The notes: generated from the letters alone by a model not told the origin. Positions 15,101 through 31,960 are shown, counted from the first letter of the stretch. The stretch is 64,000 bases of DNA from Solea solea (GCF_958295425.1 NC_081137.1:13902454-13966453), one strand, 5' to 3'. Made by a program: numbers and translations.

Positions 15101-18100
15101 CTGAAAAGTAGTTTGTTTCCCTCTATTAAATTCAATCATTTGAGTACCACAACATTCTCTTGCGTTTCCATTGGAACTTATCAAGAACTTGCACTCGGTT
15201 GCTAAGACAGCGTCATGGCAGAATATGCCTAAGCATAGCAAATGCCAAGTCTTTAGTCAAGCACTTTATTTTTCCCTTTGACTTGATTTTTCTTCTCTTG
15301 CTTCCTTAAGTGTGTAAGCATGCGCACAGGAACAGGCTTTTTAAATATCAGTTGTCAGCTGCCAAGCAGCTCCACAGTCAGACACATAAAGCCTTCCACT
15401 AACCCAACCAAAATCTGCTCTCACTGTTTTTGCCATAGTTTATGTATATTCACCGGAATAGATACCCGGAATCTGGTTTTTCACCCACACAATGAGATAT
15501 TTTGTTGTTTCAGGTGCTGACCTTCGATGGAAGAGGAGTGAGTGGCCATGCCAATCACACTGCCATCCATAAAGCTGTCAGGTACAGCCCCCGAAACATT
15601 GGATTGTTCGGGTTTCTTTGAGGTGTTGTTGTATTAGGCATTGATGCAAAGTCAGGTCTGTGTGTTCCTCTTGTGCTAAGAACCAGCTTGAGACACTTGC
15701 TCTCATGGAAAACATGTTTGCCTGCAGGGACACCGATTTTGGCTACTTGACAAAAGGCTCACCCAATAAAATCGAGTTGTTTTCAGTATGTTTCGCCACT
15801 TTATCTCACCATTAGACAGCCTTTTCCAATTCAAACCTACGTTTGTGCCACTTTCTGAACCGCTCTCTCTCCCACAACAAAGACACACAACAGCTGTGAT
15901 GTAAAATCTGCGATTTAAGCATAGCAATGGCCGTGATGTAAAATCGCAGATTTTACATCAGAGCTTGCAGTGATGAGTTGTTGATCGTCTGCTGCCACTA
16001 TCACTAAGTTCATAAGGGTTATTTTGAGACTTTGGTGTTTGAAATCCTGTGTTTGGGTTCATCGTGGTGACACAAACTTACCAAATGAGGCAGCAGTAGA
16101 CCAGCAGTTACTGTGTCGCCACAAGCTACAAACACCGAGTGTCTCTATATTTGGTGTGGGAGAGTGAGCAGTTTACAAATGTAGGTTTTCAGTCAGAAAA
16201 GGCTGTCTAATGGTGAGATGAACTGGTGAACTTTTGGTATAAAATACCATGGATTTATGCAGATGTAGATGAATATATCAGTGACTAAAATCTGTAAAAA
16301 TCGGTCAATCTCTCCCCGCTGACAGCTATATTTTCAGTGACAGCAAGCGTTCACGTCTCAAGCTGCTTCCCAGCACTAACTCTACATCTGTACCTCATAC
16401 AAACTAAGCTTAAGAAAGAAAGAAAGAAAGAAACTATCAATTTAAAGGTGTTACTATGAGAAAATACAAATTTTCTTTTCTTAAAATGCCGTCTTCGGGG
16501 ACATTTTGTGGCTTACACACGCACACAGAAACCGACCCACCCCACTGTCATAAAACACTGTCCAGGAAAAGGCAGAACATTTAGACTCGGATCAACATCC
16601 ATCTCTCCCCACAAAGACGTGTGCACACACACATACACACACACGCGCACGCACACACACACACACACACCATGTTTTTCAGAATTGGTCTCTTACATAG
16701 CTGAGAGGTCATCCAAACAGTCCTCCGAGCCACTTGGCTGTGCTCCCAGAGAGCAGCAGTAAATCCAGTCCCTGAAGTGGTGAGGTGGTAGAGCAGCTCT
16801 GGTTTGGTGGGGCCAACCAAGCAAGTTGCATCAGACTGCTGGCTTAAAAAAAAAGTGTTTAGCTCTGTGAAGTGTACACTGCTGTCCCCATATTGTGCTG
16901 ATTTTCCCTCAGTGAGCTTATACATGGCTTTACTGGTCTGTGGACCTCATCTGCTCGTAATATGGGAGCTCTTAACATTATACATCATTACTGGCACTAG
17001 GCTGGAACTCAGGGAGCCGTGCGCTCATTTCACAGTACTCTAAATGTCAAACAAACATGTCTGTATTTTAAGAAACAATTACATATACATTATAGATGTG
17101 TGAGTGTATATATTGACTTGGGAAAAGGATTTTTCACTGAAGAGAAACCACTACTAAGGCCACACAGTGGAATAGTGGTTAGCAGTTTTGCCTTGCAGCA
17201 GGTCTGCAACCCTGGTCCAAGCATTATCCCTACGATGGACTGGCGACCTGACCAGGGTGCACCCTGCCTTTTGCCCAATGTCAGCTGGGATTGGCTCCAG
17301 CTCCCCGTGACACTCATGAGGAGGATAAAGTGGTAGACAATGAATGAATGAATAAAGAAACCCCCACCAATCAAAACAGCATGACCACATACACAGAGCA
17401 TTAGGTTCACTGCAGTGGCTCGTCTACACCGCAGTGACGGCAGGGTCCTTGCACTTGAAAAAAGACAGTTGCTGTTTTATGCACCAGTTGCCATGAAGAC
17501 ATAATTATCTATCTTTGACAGCAATATGTAATTTTTTTTTTTCTTTCCACCTACAGCCATCTTGCTTCCACTGGACAAGTGCCTCATGGTAGGTTTCACA
17601 CATAACTGTGAGCTCAGTGACAGCAACACAGTGTCTATAAACAACAAAGTTGTTGTCTATAAAAGTAAACAACTAAATATGTGAAGTGCAATGACTGTGT
17701 TTGTGTGTGTGCCCATAACTGTACAGCTTCAGCATTTGAAATTAAATCTGCTTCACAATCGCATGATCTACCCTGTGCTGTAAACGGACTGTTTTGTTAA
17801 TGTACGGCGCCCTCTTCTGTTCAAAAATATTTGCACGCGTCTTAACATTTTGGTCTGCTGGTGGCAGTCGGAGGCCGAATGGATTTTGGGGAACACTGTC
17901 CTACTGAAATTTGCAAGTCAGTAGGACAGTGAAGGGGACACATGTTACAACAGGATGAGTTGTTTCTGTGGTAAATATTCAGGCCCGCAGAGCACACCCA
18001 CAGTTTGAGTAGGTGTGGGCCAGGGTACAGCAGTTAATCATATTTGCGATCTAAACTGTTGCACCAGCTTGTCGAATGACATTATCCTCCAAGTCCTGCG

Positions 18101-19456
18101 GCCACAGCAAACACACATGTATGTAGGATAAGATGACTTTTGTCTGCCTTGACCTCTGTACTGGCAGTGAGCAATCTTAAAAACATGCACACTGGTTACA
18201 TATTACCAGATGTTTCCACCTCACTTGTTGAACTGATCTTACTGTGACCTGTAAGCGAGAGGCAAGTGGGAGTGAATTAGGCCCAAGGTGAAAGTAATAA
18301 GCTTCTTCATCTGGCCGTACAGCAAGACCACTTTCTCATTCCTCGGAAATTCAGTATCATGTGATATTCTTCTGCTGGTTTATACGATTTTTGATTTTAA
18401 AAATGTCTACACACAAAGAAATGATTGATGAACTGGCAATGAAGTAATTGTTTAACTACATTAACAGCTAACTGGGTCTCTGTCTGTTGTCCCAGACTGC
18501 TGTTTGCTTTCCCTGGTGACTGTTGGCCTCTTCAGGAAGTATGTGTCCTTATTGGATCTTCCCCTCAGCTGGTTGCTGACCTCCAGTCTCTGCTGCGCTG
18601 TCACCTCACAGGGCTACAGACAAGCCAAAGTAAGACGGTCTGCTGACAAGACATGTCTAAGACTAGTGTGAGAGGGTACGCGGGTTTTAAGCAGATATGT
18701 ACAATATTAGTGGTGAAAAGGCAAGGATAGAAGTACAGTTTGTGTAAAGTAAGGAATTGTAGGTTTAAATTGTGTCTCATTAATAGAAAAACAAAGTGTG
18801 ACCCCATTTTGTCCTCCCTCCACTGGCTTCCTTTCCAGTTCAGGATTGATTTAAAAATGTTATTGCTTGTTTTTAAGGTTTTAAATGGGCTGGCCCCAGA
18901 CTCCTGTCAGTGTAACGAGATCATCCAACCAGTTGCTCCTGGATGTTCCTAGAACAAGCTGCTATGGAATAGTTTACCTTCTCATCTAAGAGCAGCCCAC
19001 ACTCTAAGAACTTTTAAGCCCCTACTGAAAACACACCTCTTCTCTTTGGCATTCAGTTCAGGAAGAGACAAGTTTGCCTTTATTATTGCACTGCTTCTTT
19101 CTTATTTTATTATATTATATATTTCTATATTTATTTTGTTGTTTGCTTTTTTTGATTAGTTTTACCTGTTTCTTCCGTGTATTTGTTGTGCCTGTGCAGC
19201 ACTTTGGTCAACTTCAGTTATTTTAAATGTGCTATATAAATAAAGTTGACATTAATAACATAAAAATAATGTAGTTTTACACTGTCACCTCCTCTGAAAG
19301 GTTACATTTTGTCTCTCTTCTCATCAGGCAGCAATGCTTTGCCATCGCTCCCAGCTCCTGTGGTTTCGATATCTGTACATCACCTTCTCACGGTACATGT
19401 TCATAAACACATTCCGGATGATTCCACAAGGACCAAAGAACCTGAAGATCTATTAA
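6653..19456 (+). CDS. pigl: pigl: N-acetylglucosaminyl-phosphatidylinositol de-N-acetylase
   Basis: Second enzyme of GPI-anchor synthesis: it removes the acetyl group from GlcNAc-PI on the cytoplasmic face of the ER. Coding exons: 6653-6929, 7308-7407, 14346-14436, 15514-15581, 17557-17588, 18496-18629, 19328-19456. All have GT-AG borders and the phase closes to 276 aa, close to the mammalian length. One N-terminal membrane segment (residues about 8-24) precedes the metal-binding AHPDDE motif (62-67). A second conserved motif, GHANH, lies near 167-171, and the C-terminal [20 protein letters not shown] block matches the family. The start at 6653 is the first ATG; 6671 (270 aa) is possible. Introns hold a SINE, a (CT)n tract, a foldback element and, before the last exon, an L2-like LINE remnant. 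The gene is convergent with cenpv. Confidence 0.93.
7532..7846 (+). mobile_element. tRNA-derived SINE in pigl intron 2
   Basis: The tRNA-like head has an A-box (TAGCTCGGTGGGAGAGC) and a B-box-like GGGTTCCCAGCTCC. The body contains TTAGGCAAGACACTTAACCC. The 3' tail reads CAGCTTTGAGTGGTC and ends CTGTATAAATACAGTCCATT. This layout matches the widespread teleost (AFC-like) SINEs whose tails are borrowed from a LINE. Family name inferred from memory, not searched. Confidence 0.8.
9006..9147. repeat. (CT)n microsatellite in pigl intron 2
   Basis: About 140 bp, nearly pure CT between 9041 and 9120. A short (GT)n run lies just upstream at 8802-8820. The Leu-Ser or Arg-Glu repeat reading frames across it are artefacts. 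Confidence 0.97.
11528..11581. repeat. (CT)n/(CA)n microsatellite
   Basis: A CT run passes directly into a CA run within pigl intron 2. Confidence 0.95.
11782..11808. repeat. Poly-C homopolymer
   Basis: 27 consecutive C. A second C run lies at 12323-12337 next to a short CA repeat. Such runs are error-prone in assemblies. Confidence 0.95.
13370..13720 (+). repeat. Old dispersed repeat, copy 1 of 2 (pigl intron 2)
   Basis: It contains CTTCTAGTCTGGTCA followed by a G-rich/A-rich stretch and, downstream, AAATGTTTAAT...TTTAATAATGTGAT. The same order of motifs recurs at 19610-19970, and a similar CTAGTCTGGCCAGTAG motif occurs in the large block. Probably an eroded DNA transposon; family not recognised. 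Confidence 0.45.
15803..16219. mobile_element. Foldback/MITE-like element in pigl intron 4
   Basis: The ends are inverted copies: ATCTCACCATTAGACAGCC at 15803-15821 and GGCTGTCTAATGGTGAGAT at 16201-16219. Both continue inward with weaker similarity (TTTTC, AAACCTAC, then CTCTC and CCCACA blocks). A perfect small palindrome (12-bp arms TGATGTAAAATC, 3-nt loop) lies inside at 15934-15960. No coding capacity. Confidence 0.65.
16623..16671. repeat. (CA)n microsatellite
   Basis: Imperfect CA run with CG interruptions. An (AAAG)n run lies nearby at about 16411-16432. Confidence 0.95.
17157..17350 (+). mobile_element. Truncated tRNA-headed SINE in pigl intron 4
   Basis: The head CACAGTGGAATAGTGGTTAG is joined directly to the 3' part (GATGGACTGGCGACCTGACC, then CAGCTGGGATTGGCTCCAGC). 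It ends in a (GAAT)n tail. Compared with the longer copy at 59797-60162, the middle ('catgttctcccc') portion is deleted. Confidence 0.8.
18800..19262 (+). mobile_element. L2-like LINE 3' remnant (end of reverse transcriptase ORF plus 3' UTR)
   Basis: Translation gives [20 protein letters not shown] and VLNGLAPDS, typical of the C-terminal end of L2/Rex-type non-LTR reverse transcriptases. An A/T-rich 3' UTR follows, ending GTGCTATATAAATAAAGTTG. 5'-truncated, no intact ORF. It lies in the last pigl intron, immediately before the final exon. Confidence 0.75.
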
Positions 19457-19609
19457 AAGATTGTTTTACTTCCAAGGATCTGATTGTGACACTGTTGCAC
19501 ATCCCGCTGCCCGACTACCCATGTTGGGGGTGAGTCCATTACTTGTTTACAGATCTGATGAGCTGTTTTGCTCACAGTGAATACAGATGTGTTTCACAGT
19601 TTGTTTCAG

Positions 19610-19970
19610 GGGGTGTCAATCTCAAGTGACATGGGGGCCAATGAGCTTCTAGTCTGGTCAATAAAGTGGGGGGAAAAAAACAACTGATCAGTAGTGGGGT
19701 GAGCCATATGAGTTTAAAATTATGACAATATCGCAATAAAGATATATAGCAAAAGTGCTTGTTTTGATATGGAATGACGCATACTTACAAATCACAATAA
19801 TAACATTTACGATTATGAAATCGAGTAATATCAAAAACGGAGACATAAATCTAAAACTAAGTAAATAATAATGTGGACAAACTGTAATTAAAGCACCAAA
19901 CAAGCAAATATATGTTATTTAATGTTTAATGTAATACATTTAATAATGTGATCATTTCAGCCAACTCACT
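19610..19970 (+). repeat. Old dispersed repeat, copy 2 of 2 (between pigl and cenpv)
   Basis: It shares CTTCTAGTCTGGTCA, a GGGGGAAAA block and TTTAATAATGTGAT with the copy at 13370-13720. Its left end, GGGGGTGTCAATCTCAAG, resembles the termini of the hAT elements elsewhere in the window. Possible poly(A) signals: AATAAA near 19661 for pigl (+), and TTTATT at 19997-20002 read on the minus strand for cenpv. Confidence 0.45.
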
Positions 19971-20178
19971 GGTGGTTTCCATAAATAAAGCTGACCTTTA
20001 TTAGTAGCAACAGTATAAACAACCTCTGAAGAGAGATTGACAAAGAAATGTCTTTCTATGTTTTTTTTTAGTCATTACACTGTGTAAATAAAAAAAAACA
20101 TTTTTGTGGGTAAAGTACTTTACAGGAATTCTGGTGTAGCACTGATTAAAACTGTTTGATTGTTGTATCACAGCTGTG

Positions 20179-23400
<3,222 letters not shown>

Positions 23401-23407
23401 AGACAGG

Positions 23408-23470
23408 GGGAACTACTTTTGACTGCGGACGGATATTGACAGATGACGTGCGCAGACTCGTGTATATATA
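23408..23470 (+). promoter_or_regulatory. ubb: Core promoter of the nine-repeat polyubiquitin gene
   Basis: GGGAACTA (23408-23415), a CRE-like GATGACGT (23442-23449) and a TATA box (TATATATA, 23463-23470) stand in order. The same first two motifs with identical spacing precede the second polyubiquitin gene. A non-coding first exon should start near 23495 and ends at 23556, before the donor GTAAGT. The following 5' UTR intron is 23557-24183. Confidence 0.75.
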
Positions 23471-23858
23471 CAAGTGCTTGAGTTGACTGCAGTAGAATCT
23501 TAACCAAGCGCGGAAGAAACCACGTTTTGACGAGTGAATTGCTTCGTCCTTTCAACGTAAGTAAGAATTTAAAGTGTGATATGTTTTGTATTATGGTGAT
23601 AGTTATTAGAATATCACAATGTGGATGATTTATCAAGCGTTAAGATTAAATGTCATGTTATTACAGCTTCGCTCAAGTGAAACGGTTTCAGATGACGTCG
23701 TTTAATTTCGTTGTCTTTAAACGTCATATTTTTCAACCACGATCATCACTATGGACATGTTGCGAATTAGTAGTTTTACATCTATACATCAAGTCTGAGT
23801 TAGCGAATTGTCTGGGCAATCCTTAGGTACTGCAGTGACTCGACAGTTTCAGTATCGT

Positions 23859-23925
23859 CCATTAGCCCGTGTCGTGTACTGAACAAAAGGAGCGTCAGCG
23901 TAATCTCAAAATGGCGCTCGGTCTC
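23859..23925 (+). promoter_or_regulatory. Conserved element in 5' UTR intron (YY1-like)
   Basis: CCATTAGC (23859-23866) and TCAAAATGGCGCT (23906-23918), the latter a good YY1-type AAAATGGCG match. The intron of the second polyubiquitin gene has both motifs in the same order (45121-45128 and 45176-45188). YY1 sites in the first intron are known to drive human UBC. A role here is inferred. Confidence 0.6.
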
Positions 23926-24099
23926 GAATGGCCGCTGAACTGCCTTTTCGTCTGGGATTGTTGAACAATATTTTTTTTCTAATGTTTAACTGTAGATTTT
24001 GTTTCAATCTGGCCTACAACCATAGTAACATACATAACAACATTTTGTCGATAATGTTACATTATGGTGTTATGTAAATTATAACTGTAACACTTGTAA

Positions 24100-26247
<2,148 letters not shown>

Positions 26248-26371
26248 ACTGCTTATCAATTCAATGTCATTTAACAATGTTACCTGAATTTCATGTGCTA
26301 TAAGGCATACTATATTTCAAATTACACATGGTGAAGTTTTACCTGATGACCAAATGTTTGCACATTACTGA

Positions 26372-26377
26372 AATAAA
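26372..26377 (+). terminator. Poly(A) signal of the nine-repeat polyubiquitin gene
   Basis: AATAAA about 125 nt after the stop codon, the first such signal downstream. Confidence 0.7.
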
Positions 26378-27361
26378 GAGTTAAACTTACTTTCCTGGTG
26401 TTCCTTCTTGATGAAAATTCTCTTAATCTATGTAAAAAAAAACCTTCTACATACAATACTGAAATACCTCTGGTATTGAGATTATAGTATAACAGCAATA
26501 TATTTTCTAGATGTCTTGGTACAAATGTGAACTTGGAATTTGAGTACTGCACTACATACACAAAGAAAATATACTGCTGACTCAAACTATTACATTGCAA
26601 TAAATTTTAAACGATAATTTAAACTTTAACATATTTACTGCTTATGAGCCTACATTTGCAGATACATGCTATTATGAGGAAACCTGTACTGTCTAGTCTT
26701 AAAACAAATGTAACATTGAAAAGCCTCCAATCCTTAAGATCAAACTTTCTACAGTTTGCCATTAAATTATGTTAATAAAGCAACTTAAAATGTCACTAGC
26801 CTTTATTCTACATTGCATTAAATGCCATTCTGTTTTTAATGCTGATTCATCTAGGAGACGGCTGACCAGTAAACCCAGTTATCTTTCTGAGTAGGTGCAT
26901 GAAAACCCCACTTAATCCTTGGTGAGGGACTATAGTGCTTGTGAGTGAACAGAACTGAGATGGTAGAAGTCAATTTTATTTCTGGGGTTGTGGCGCCATC
27001 TAATGTTGAGAATGGTAATGGAAGGGATGTAGACCGAACATGAGTGAAGATGGAGGAAAGAGCTCAAAAGCACTGGCATGTTTGAAACGAAATGCAATTT
27101 CCACTGCCTGGAGGCTGAATGTCATAATACAGGCTAGAGTTTGCTCTCGGCTCAGTCAAATTGTGTGCAACAAAGTGAATCTTTAAGAGATTAACCTTTT
27201 TAAGATGAGTCAACAGGTATGTTATTAATTAAGCCGTAAAAATGCATACAAGAGTTTGTTAAGTTCAAATGTACAAACGTACTGTCCTGTAGATTTTCGG
27301 GTAGCAGAAAAGTTCAATTTATGTCCTGAAGACAGCAGTCAGAATCAGCAGCACAAATAGT
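26378..27361. other. Intergenic, downstream of polyubiquitin 1
   Basis: AT-rich sequence with further AATAAA and TTAATAAA motifs. No exon or recognisable repeat before the large inserted element. Confidence 0.5.
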
Positions 27362-27369
27362 AATGACTT

Positions 27370-27986
27370 CAGAGCCGGCCCTGGGCATAGGCAGTATAGG
27401 CAAATGCTAGGGGCGCCGTCATCCGCAGGGGGCGCCGAAAACGGAGGGAAAAAAATAAAATAAAAAAAATATTATTTTTTTTTAATTATAAATACTTTTT
27501 TTTTTTTTTTTTTTTTTTACCAGTGCCATTATTACTATTATTTCGAAATATTATATAAGCCCACAGCGACATAAAGTCATAGCAAAGATTATTAAATAAT
27601 GCATCGTAGTTACCGTCGTTGGATGTTGGAGCAGAGTGTTAGCTTGCTAGCTTACTTCAGACGATAGCAACATTGTTTAATAATCAATAAATAGCTGAGT
27701 CGACGTGTGTTAATGTTACTCCACCTTAAATTCATCAGGGACGTTTGGAAACTTAACATTAGGCCTGTTCAGGTGTTATTTTACAGGTGTCTTTCCTGCT
27801 TGTATGTCAGTTAAAATGCTTTAAGTTTGGTGTGATATTTTTTACTCAAAGAAATAAAATCTTGAATACACACATGCAGTTTCTGTGTGATTGTATGAAA
27901 GTTGATTGTGAAATTGACTGCTGCGATGCAAGGGGGCGCCAACTAAAATCTTGCCTAGGGCACCAAATTACTCAGGGCCGGCACTG
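27370..27986 (+). mobile_element. hAT end copy A (internally deleted, both termini intact)
   Basis: 617 bp, both TIRs present: starts CAGAGCCGGCCCTGGGCATA and ends CAGGGCCGGCACTG. GGGGGCGCC motifs lie near both ends. Its left flank carries the outer AATGACTT, but its right flank (GGTGGAGC) does not, so it is not a stand-alone insertion at this site. Compared with copy C it lacks about 480 bp after GCTTTAAGTT. Confidence 0.8.
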
Positions 27987-28187
27987 GGTGGAGCTGCTCC
28001 TGCACAAACACACACTGATTTAAAAGCCTTTATGTAGTTTCCGTGACTTGGTACATTCCACTCCCCCCCTCTGTGTCGATCTATTTGGAATGTTCCACTT
28101 CCTTTGTCGGAGGCGGAGCTTCTTCTGCGCAGAGACAGAAACGAGAAGCAGCGGGAACTAACATGTGGACAATCATGTGAACAAACG

Positions 28188-28323
28188 TGGTAACTGCTGT
28201 TTAAAATGATCCACACATTTCTTTGATTCTCTGTTGACGCTCTGTTCACATCCGACCACAGGTGTTCAGGTTACAGCTGCTAATGCTAACGTGACGTCAC
28301 TGCTCCGCAGCAAACACACGTGT
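28188..28323 (+). repeat. Internal cassette with a perfect CRE, copy 1
   Basis: The cassette order is TAACTGCTG...ATGATCC, CTCTGTTGACGCTCTGTTCA, CAGGTGTTCAG and GACGTCACTGCTCC. Other copies: 29720-29882, 34281-34442, about 35238-35390 and the inverted right-arm equivalents (e.g. 40788-40948). TGACGTCA occurs at 28292-28299. Confidence 0.7.
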
Positions 28324-28644
28324 GTTGTCAATGTGACAGTATGTCGTCAGAGCTGTCCAAATATGTCGTTTCCGAGTGTAGTATGTCCTCAAAAACGTTT
28401 AAATTTAAGTTTAAATTGTCCACATATGTCAAAGAATGTCCTCAACACAAACTGTCAATAGACAATTAAAACTGAATGAGTATCTAGTCTGGCCAGTAGC
28501 AGGTTAGCTGCTGCTAATGTGACGTCCTGCTCCGCAGTAAACACACGTACATGTTTTCAAAAAAGTGACTCAGTGTCAGATATGTCATTATGTAGTATGA
28601 CGTCATACTGTCAACAACTGTCCAAAATGTCCTTATATAATATG

Positions 28645-29100
28645 CAGAGGTGGGTAGAGAAGCCAAATAAATGACTCAAGTAAAAGTACTGTTACTGTAA
28701 GATAATAATTACTCAAGTAGAAGTAAAAATAAAATAAAAATACTCTAAGAGTAAAAAGACGACTCAAGTACTGAGTTTCTCCGGATTTATTTTTGAAATA
28801 TTCAGCGCAACACAAATAGTACAAAATAGACACAACATAATATAAAACAACAATGTTCAAATGTTAAATAATAATATTCTAAATAAAACAATAAATACAG
28901 CCTTTAAAATAGGAAGAGAAATAGATCGCGCATGTAATAAAAAAAGATTTTTAAAAAATTACGTAACGACCGTCACTTTGCCAAATGGAACGGCGTAAAA
29001 GTAACGTTCTTTCTTCAAATATATACTCAAGAAAAAGTAAAAGTACGTTAAAAAAAAAATACAAAAAGATCCAAAAAGTTACTCATGTATTTATAGTGGT
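28645..29100 (+). mobile_element. hAT-type MITE ('gaggtgggtagag / actcaagtaaaagta' family)
   Basis: It starts AGAGGTGGGTAGAGAAGCC, followed by ACTCAAGTAAAAGTACTGTT. It ends with TACTCAAGAAAAAGTAAAAG and TTACTCATGTA, an approximate inverse of the start. This family is common in fish genomes. It is missing at the matching point of the other two segments (about 34560-34680), so it is a later insertion into segment 1. Confidence 0.65.
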
Positions 29101-30500
29101 GTAAAGGTTAAACTATGAACTGTCTAAAAGTGTCCTAGTATAGTATGTCCTAAAAAAATATCTTCATTATTAGTAAACTGTCAAAAATGTCCAAATATAG
29201 TACATCAACAAAAAAAATTCACTATACCATTAAAACTGTTTAGAATGAGTATCTAGTCTGGCCAGTAGGGGGCAGATTAAGTAAAAAAAACTGTTGACGA
29301 GCAGTGGTTTAGCAGAATTTCAAAATAAAAGTGTCCTTGTTGATATGGATCAATATATAGTTGACAATAAAAAGGTTTTTCTGTGTTTTCCTCACATTTC
29401 TTCACTCATTTACTGCAGTGAGCACATTTGAACACTTTAAAGTGGACACTGCTTTGTCTCATCATGTCCTTTGACTGAAGACCTGCAAACAGCTGCCGTT
29501 AAAGGCACAGTTCATGTGTTTTCAAGTGATTCCATTCACAGCCGTCACTAAATACGTCAGAATCCTCTGTTAAATATTGAGATTTTACAAATGTTTTCAT
29601 GATTTTTAAAGTCTTTGTAACTGATCTACAACTTTGTTTGGAACAGGACCAGGACCAGGAGCCGGAGCCAGGATCAGGACCAGGACCAGGAGGAGGACGA
29701 GGAGCAGCGGGGACAGGTGTGTGGTAACTGCTGCTTAAAAATGATCCGCACATTTCTTAGATGTTCTGTTGACGCTCTGTTCACACCTGCTGTTAACATC
29801 TGACCTGAGGGATCCGATCACAGGTGTTCAGATTACACCTGCTAATGCTAATGTGACGTCACTGCTCCACATGTAAACACACACACCTTTCATTTCACTT
29901 TCTTTATTAAAAGGAACAAAGAAACCGGAAAATGTTCAACATTTGTAATAAAACAAAAAACAATTCATCGATTATTAAAGGTATTTGACAATTAATTTAG
30001 TAATGGTTTAATTATGCAGTAATCGTTGCATCTCTACTTGTTTTATATTTTTTTAAATAATCATCACAGACACCATGAGATATACTTAGACAACAGCGCT
30101 CGTGAAAGTGAGCACTTGGCAGCACCTAGTGGACTGAAATGTTCATTTATTTAATTAAAATAATTTTTAATGACGTTTATTTGTAACATCATTAAAAAAA
30201 AACTATACACTAAAAAAAAGAATACGCCATATTTCACTGTATTAGTTTTTCTACTAATAATTCTCTCAAACAGCGTCACATCCTGTGTGTAACCGTAGCA
30301 ACCACAACAACATTAGCTGGAAAAGTCGCACTATTGTATCGACGCAGTTTCACATCAGACACTGGAGACGCATCAGAGACTCGTCGCATTTAAACTTGTG
30401 TTTAGCACACTTTCTGGAGCAAACCATCACTCTTTCACCTGTGATTTCATCCCCCCACACGGACGTTAACAGCACTTGTCAACAGAGCCTCTGTTTAATG

Positions 30501-31393
30501 CATGGGTGTCAAACTCTGGCCCGCGGGCCAAATTTGGCCCGCCGTGTAATTTCATTTGGCCCTTGAGGCAATATCAAATTAACATTAGAGCTGGCCCGCC
30601 GGTATTATACAGCGGCACCGCATTCACCGCTAATACTACAAATCCCATAATGCTCTGCTGTTGTTTTGGCGCGCCAGCCATGCTCTCTCCTCTGTGTCAG
30701 GCCTGAATGGTTGATTTATTCATTGGTATTTTATTTTCAAATTTATTAGCATGTGGAAAAAGTGAATGTTGATATTTACCTCAGAAGGCTGCAAATAGAA
30801 AAGAGGCATTCAATTTTTTATCTAAATTTTATTTAATATGCCATTGATGTTTTTTCGTTTGTTTTTTGAAAGTTGATTTTGCACTGTTAAGTGATATAAG
30901 CGTTGCTTGTTCCATATTCAGTGTTAAAACAAATCAGTGTAGCAAACTGAGCAATAATTAACGTTTTATTCATGCACTTTCTCTTGCTACTTCAAGGCTT
31001 GAATGTTTGATTCATTCATTATTGTTATTTTATTTTCAAATGTATTATTAGCCTGTGGAAAAAGTTTATTTTGATATTTACCTCAGAAGGCTGCAAATAG
31101 AAAAGAGGCATTCAATTTTTATCCATCCATTATCTACCGCTTATCCTGTATTTAGGGTGCATTAAATTTTTATTTAAATTTTATTTGATATGCCATTGAT
31201 ATTTTTTAATTATTATTATTATTTGAAACTCAATTTTGCATGTCACTATAAAGTTATATAAGCCTTGCTTGTTCAATATTCAATGCAAAACTTGTTTGGG
31301 TCCCTATTAAAAGGTTAATTTGTTCAACCTTGGCCCGCGGCTTTGTTCAGTTTTAAATTTTGGCCCACTCTGTATTTGAGTTTGACACCCCTG
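30501..31393 (+). mobile_element. Nested hAT element with perfect 8-bp target duplication
   Basis: Termini CATGGGTGTCAAACTCTGGC and, at the right, GAGTTTGACACCCCTG. Flanked by GTTTAATG at 30493-30500 and 31394-31401. Gene-less, with GGCCCGCGG near both ends. The matching place in segment 2 (about 35877-35885, GAGTTTAATGTGTGCAC) is the uninterrupted target site, so the insertion is directly confirmed. A short reverse SINE tail (31121-31150) sits inside it. It carries a ZNF143-like ACTACAAATCCCATAATGC at 30635-30653. Confidence 0.85.
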
Positions 31394-31395
31394 GT

Positions 31396-31710
31396 TTAAT
31401 GTGTTCACATTATTTTTTACATTGTTAACCAGTGAATACTGTGGACGAGTCAAAGTGGCAACATTCAATCAATAAATACACTATTAAATAATGATGTGTG
31501 TCATTCTATATGTTGTTTTTACATCAAATGAATTTGGTATTTGAATGAATGAATGAATGACACATTTAATAATGAGACATTTATGTATTTAATTCCAATG
31601 TGAATGAATGAACGTGAGACACATTTTATTGATTTATTGATTTAATGTTGCCACTTTGACTCGTCCAGTTTTCACTTGTTAACAATGTAAAAATGATGTG
31701 AACACGTTAA
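31396..31710. mobile_element. TTAA-bounded foldback element, segment 1 copy (short form)
   Basis: It starts TTAATGTGTTCACATTATTT and ends with the inverse (AAAATGATGTGAACACGTTAA). About 315 bp, lacking the central part found in the other two copies. The nested hAT at 30501-31393 inserted right at its left end. Confidence 0.6.
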
Positions 31711-31960
31711 TCACACAGAAGTCTCATTCATGTGCTCATCATTTTTAAGCACCAGTTACTGGACACCTGGACCCAACTGTGTGGTCAACAGTCAAGGGAG
31801 TGAACCCCTATCATTATTATAATTTTTTTGTCATTTTTTTGGCCAAAAATGTGAAATAAAATGGTATAACCCCCTGCTGTCATCTGTGCGGGGGGCCAGG
31901 GGAGCACAGCCCAGCCCCGGCCCCAGTCAGACCCCGGCGCCGGGGCCAAGTGTTCGCAGC

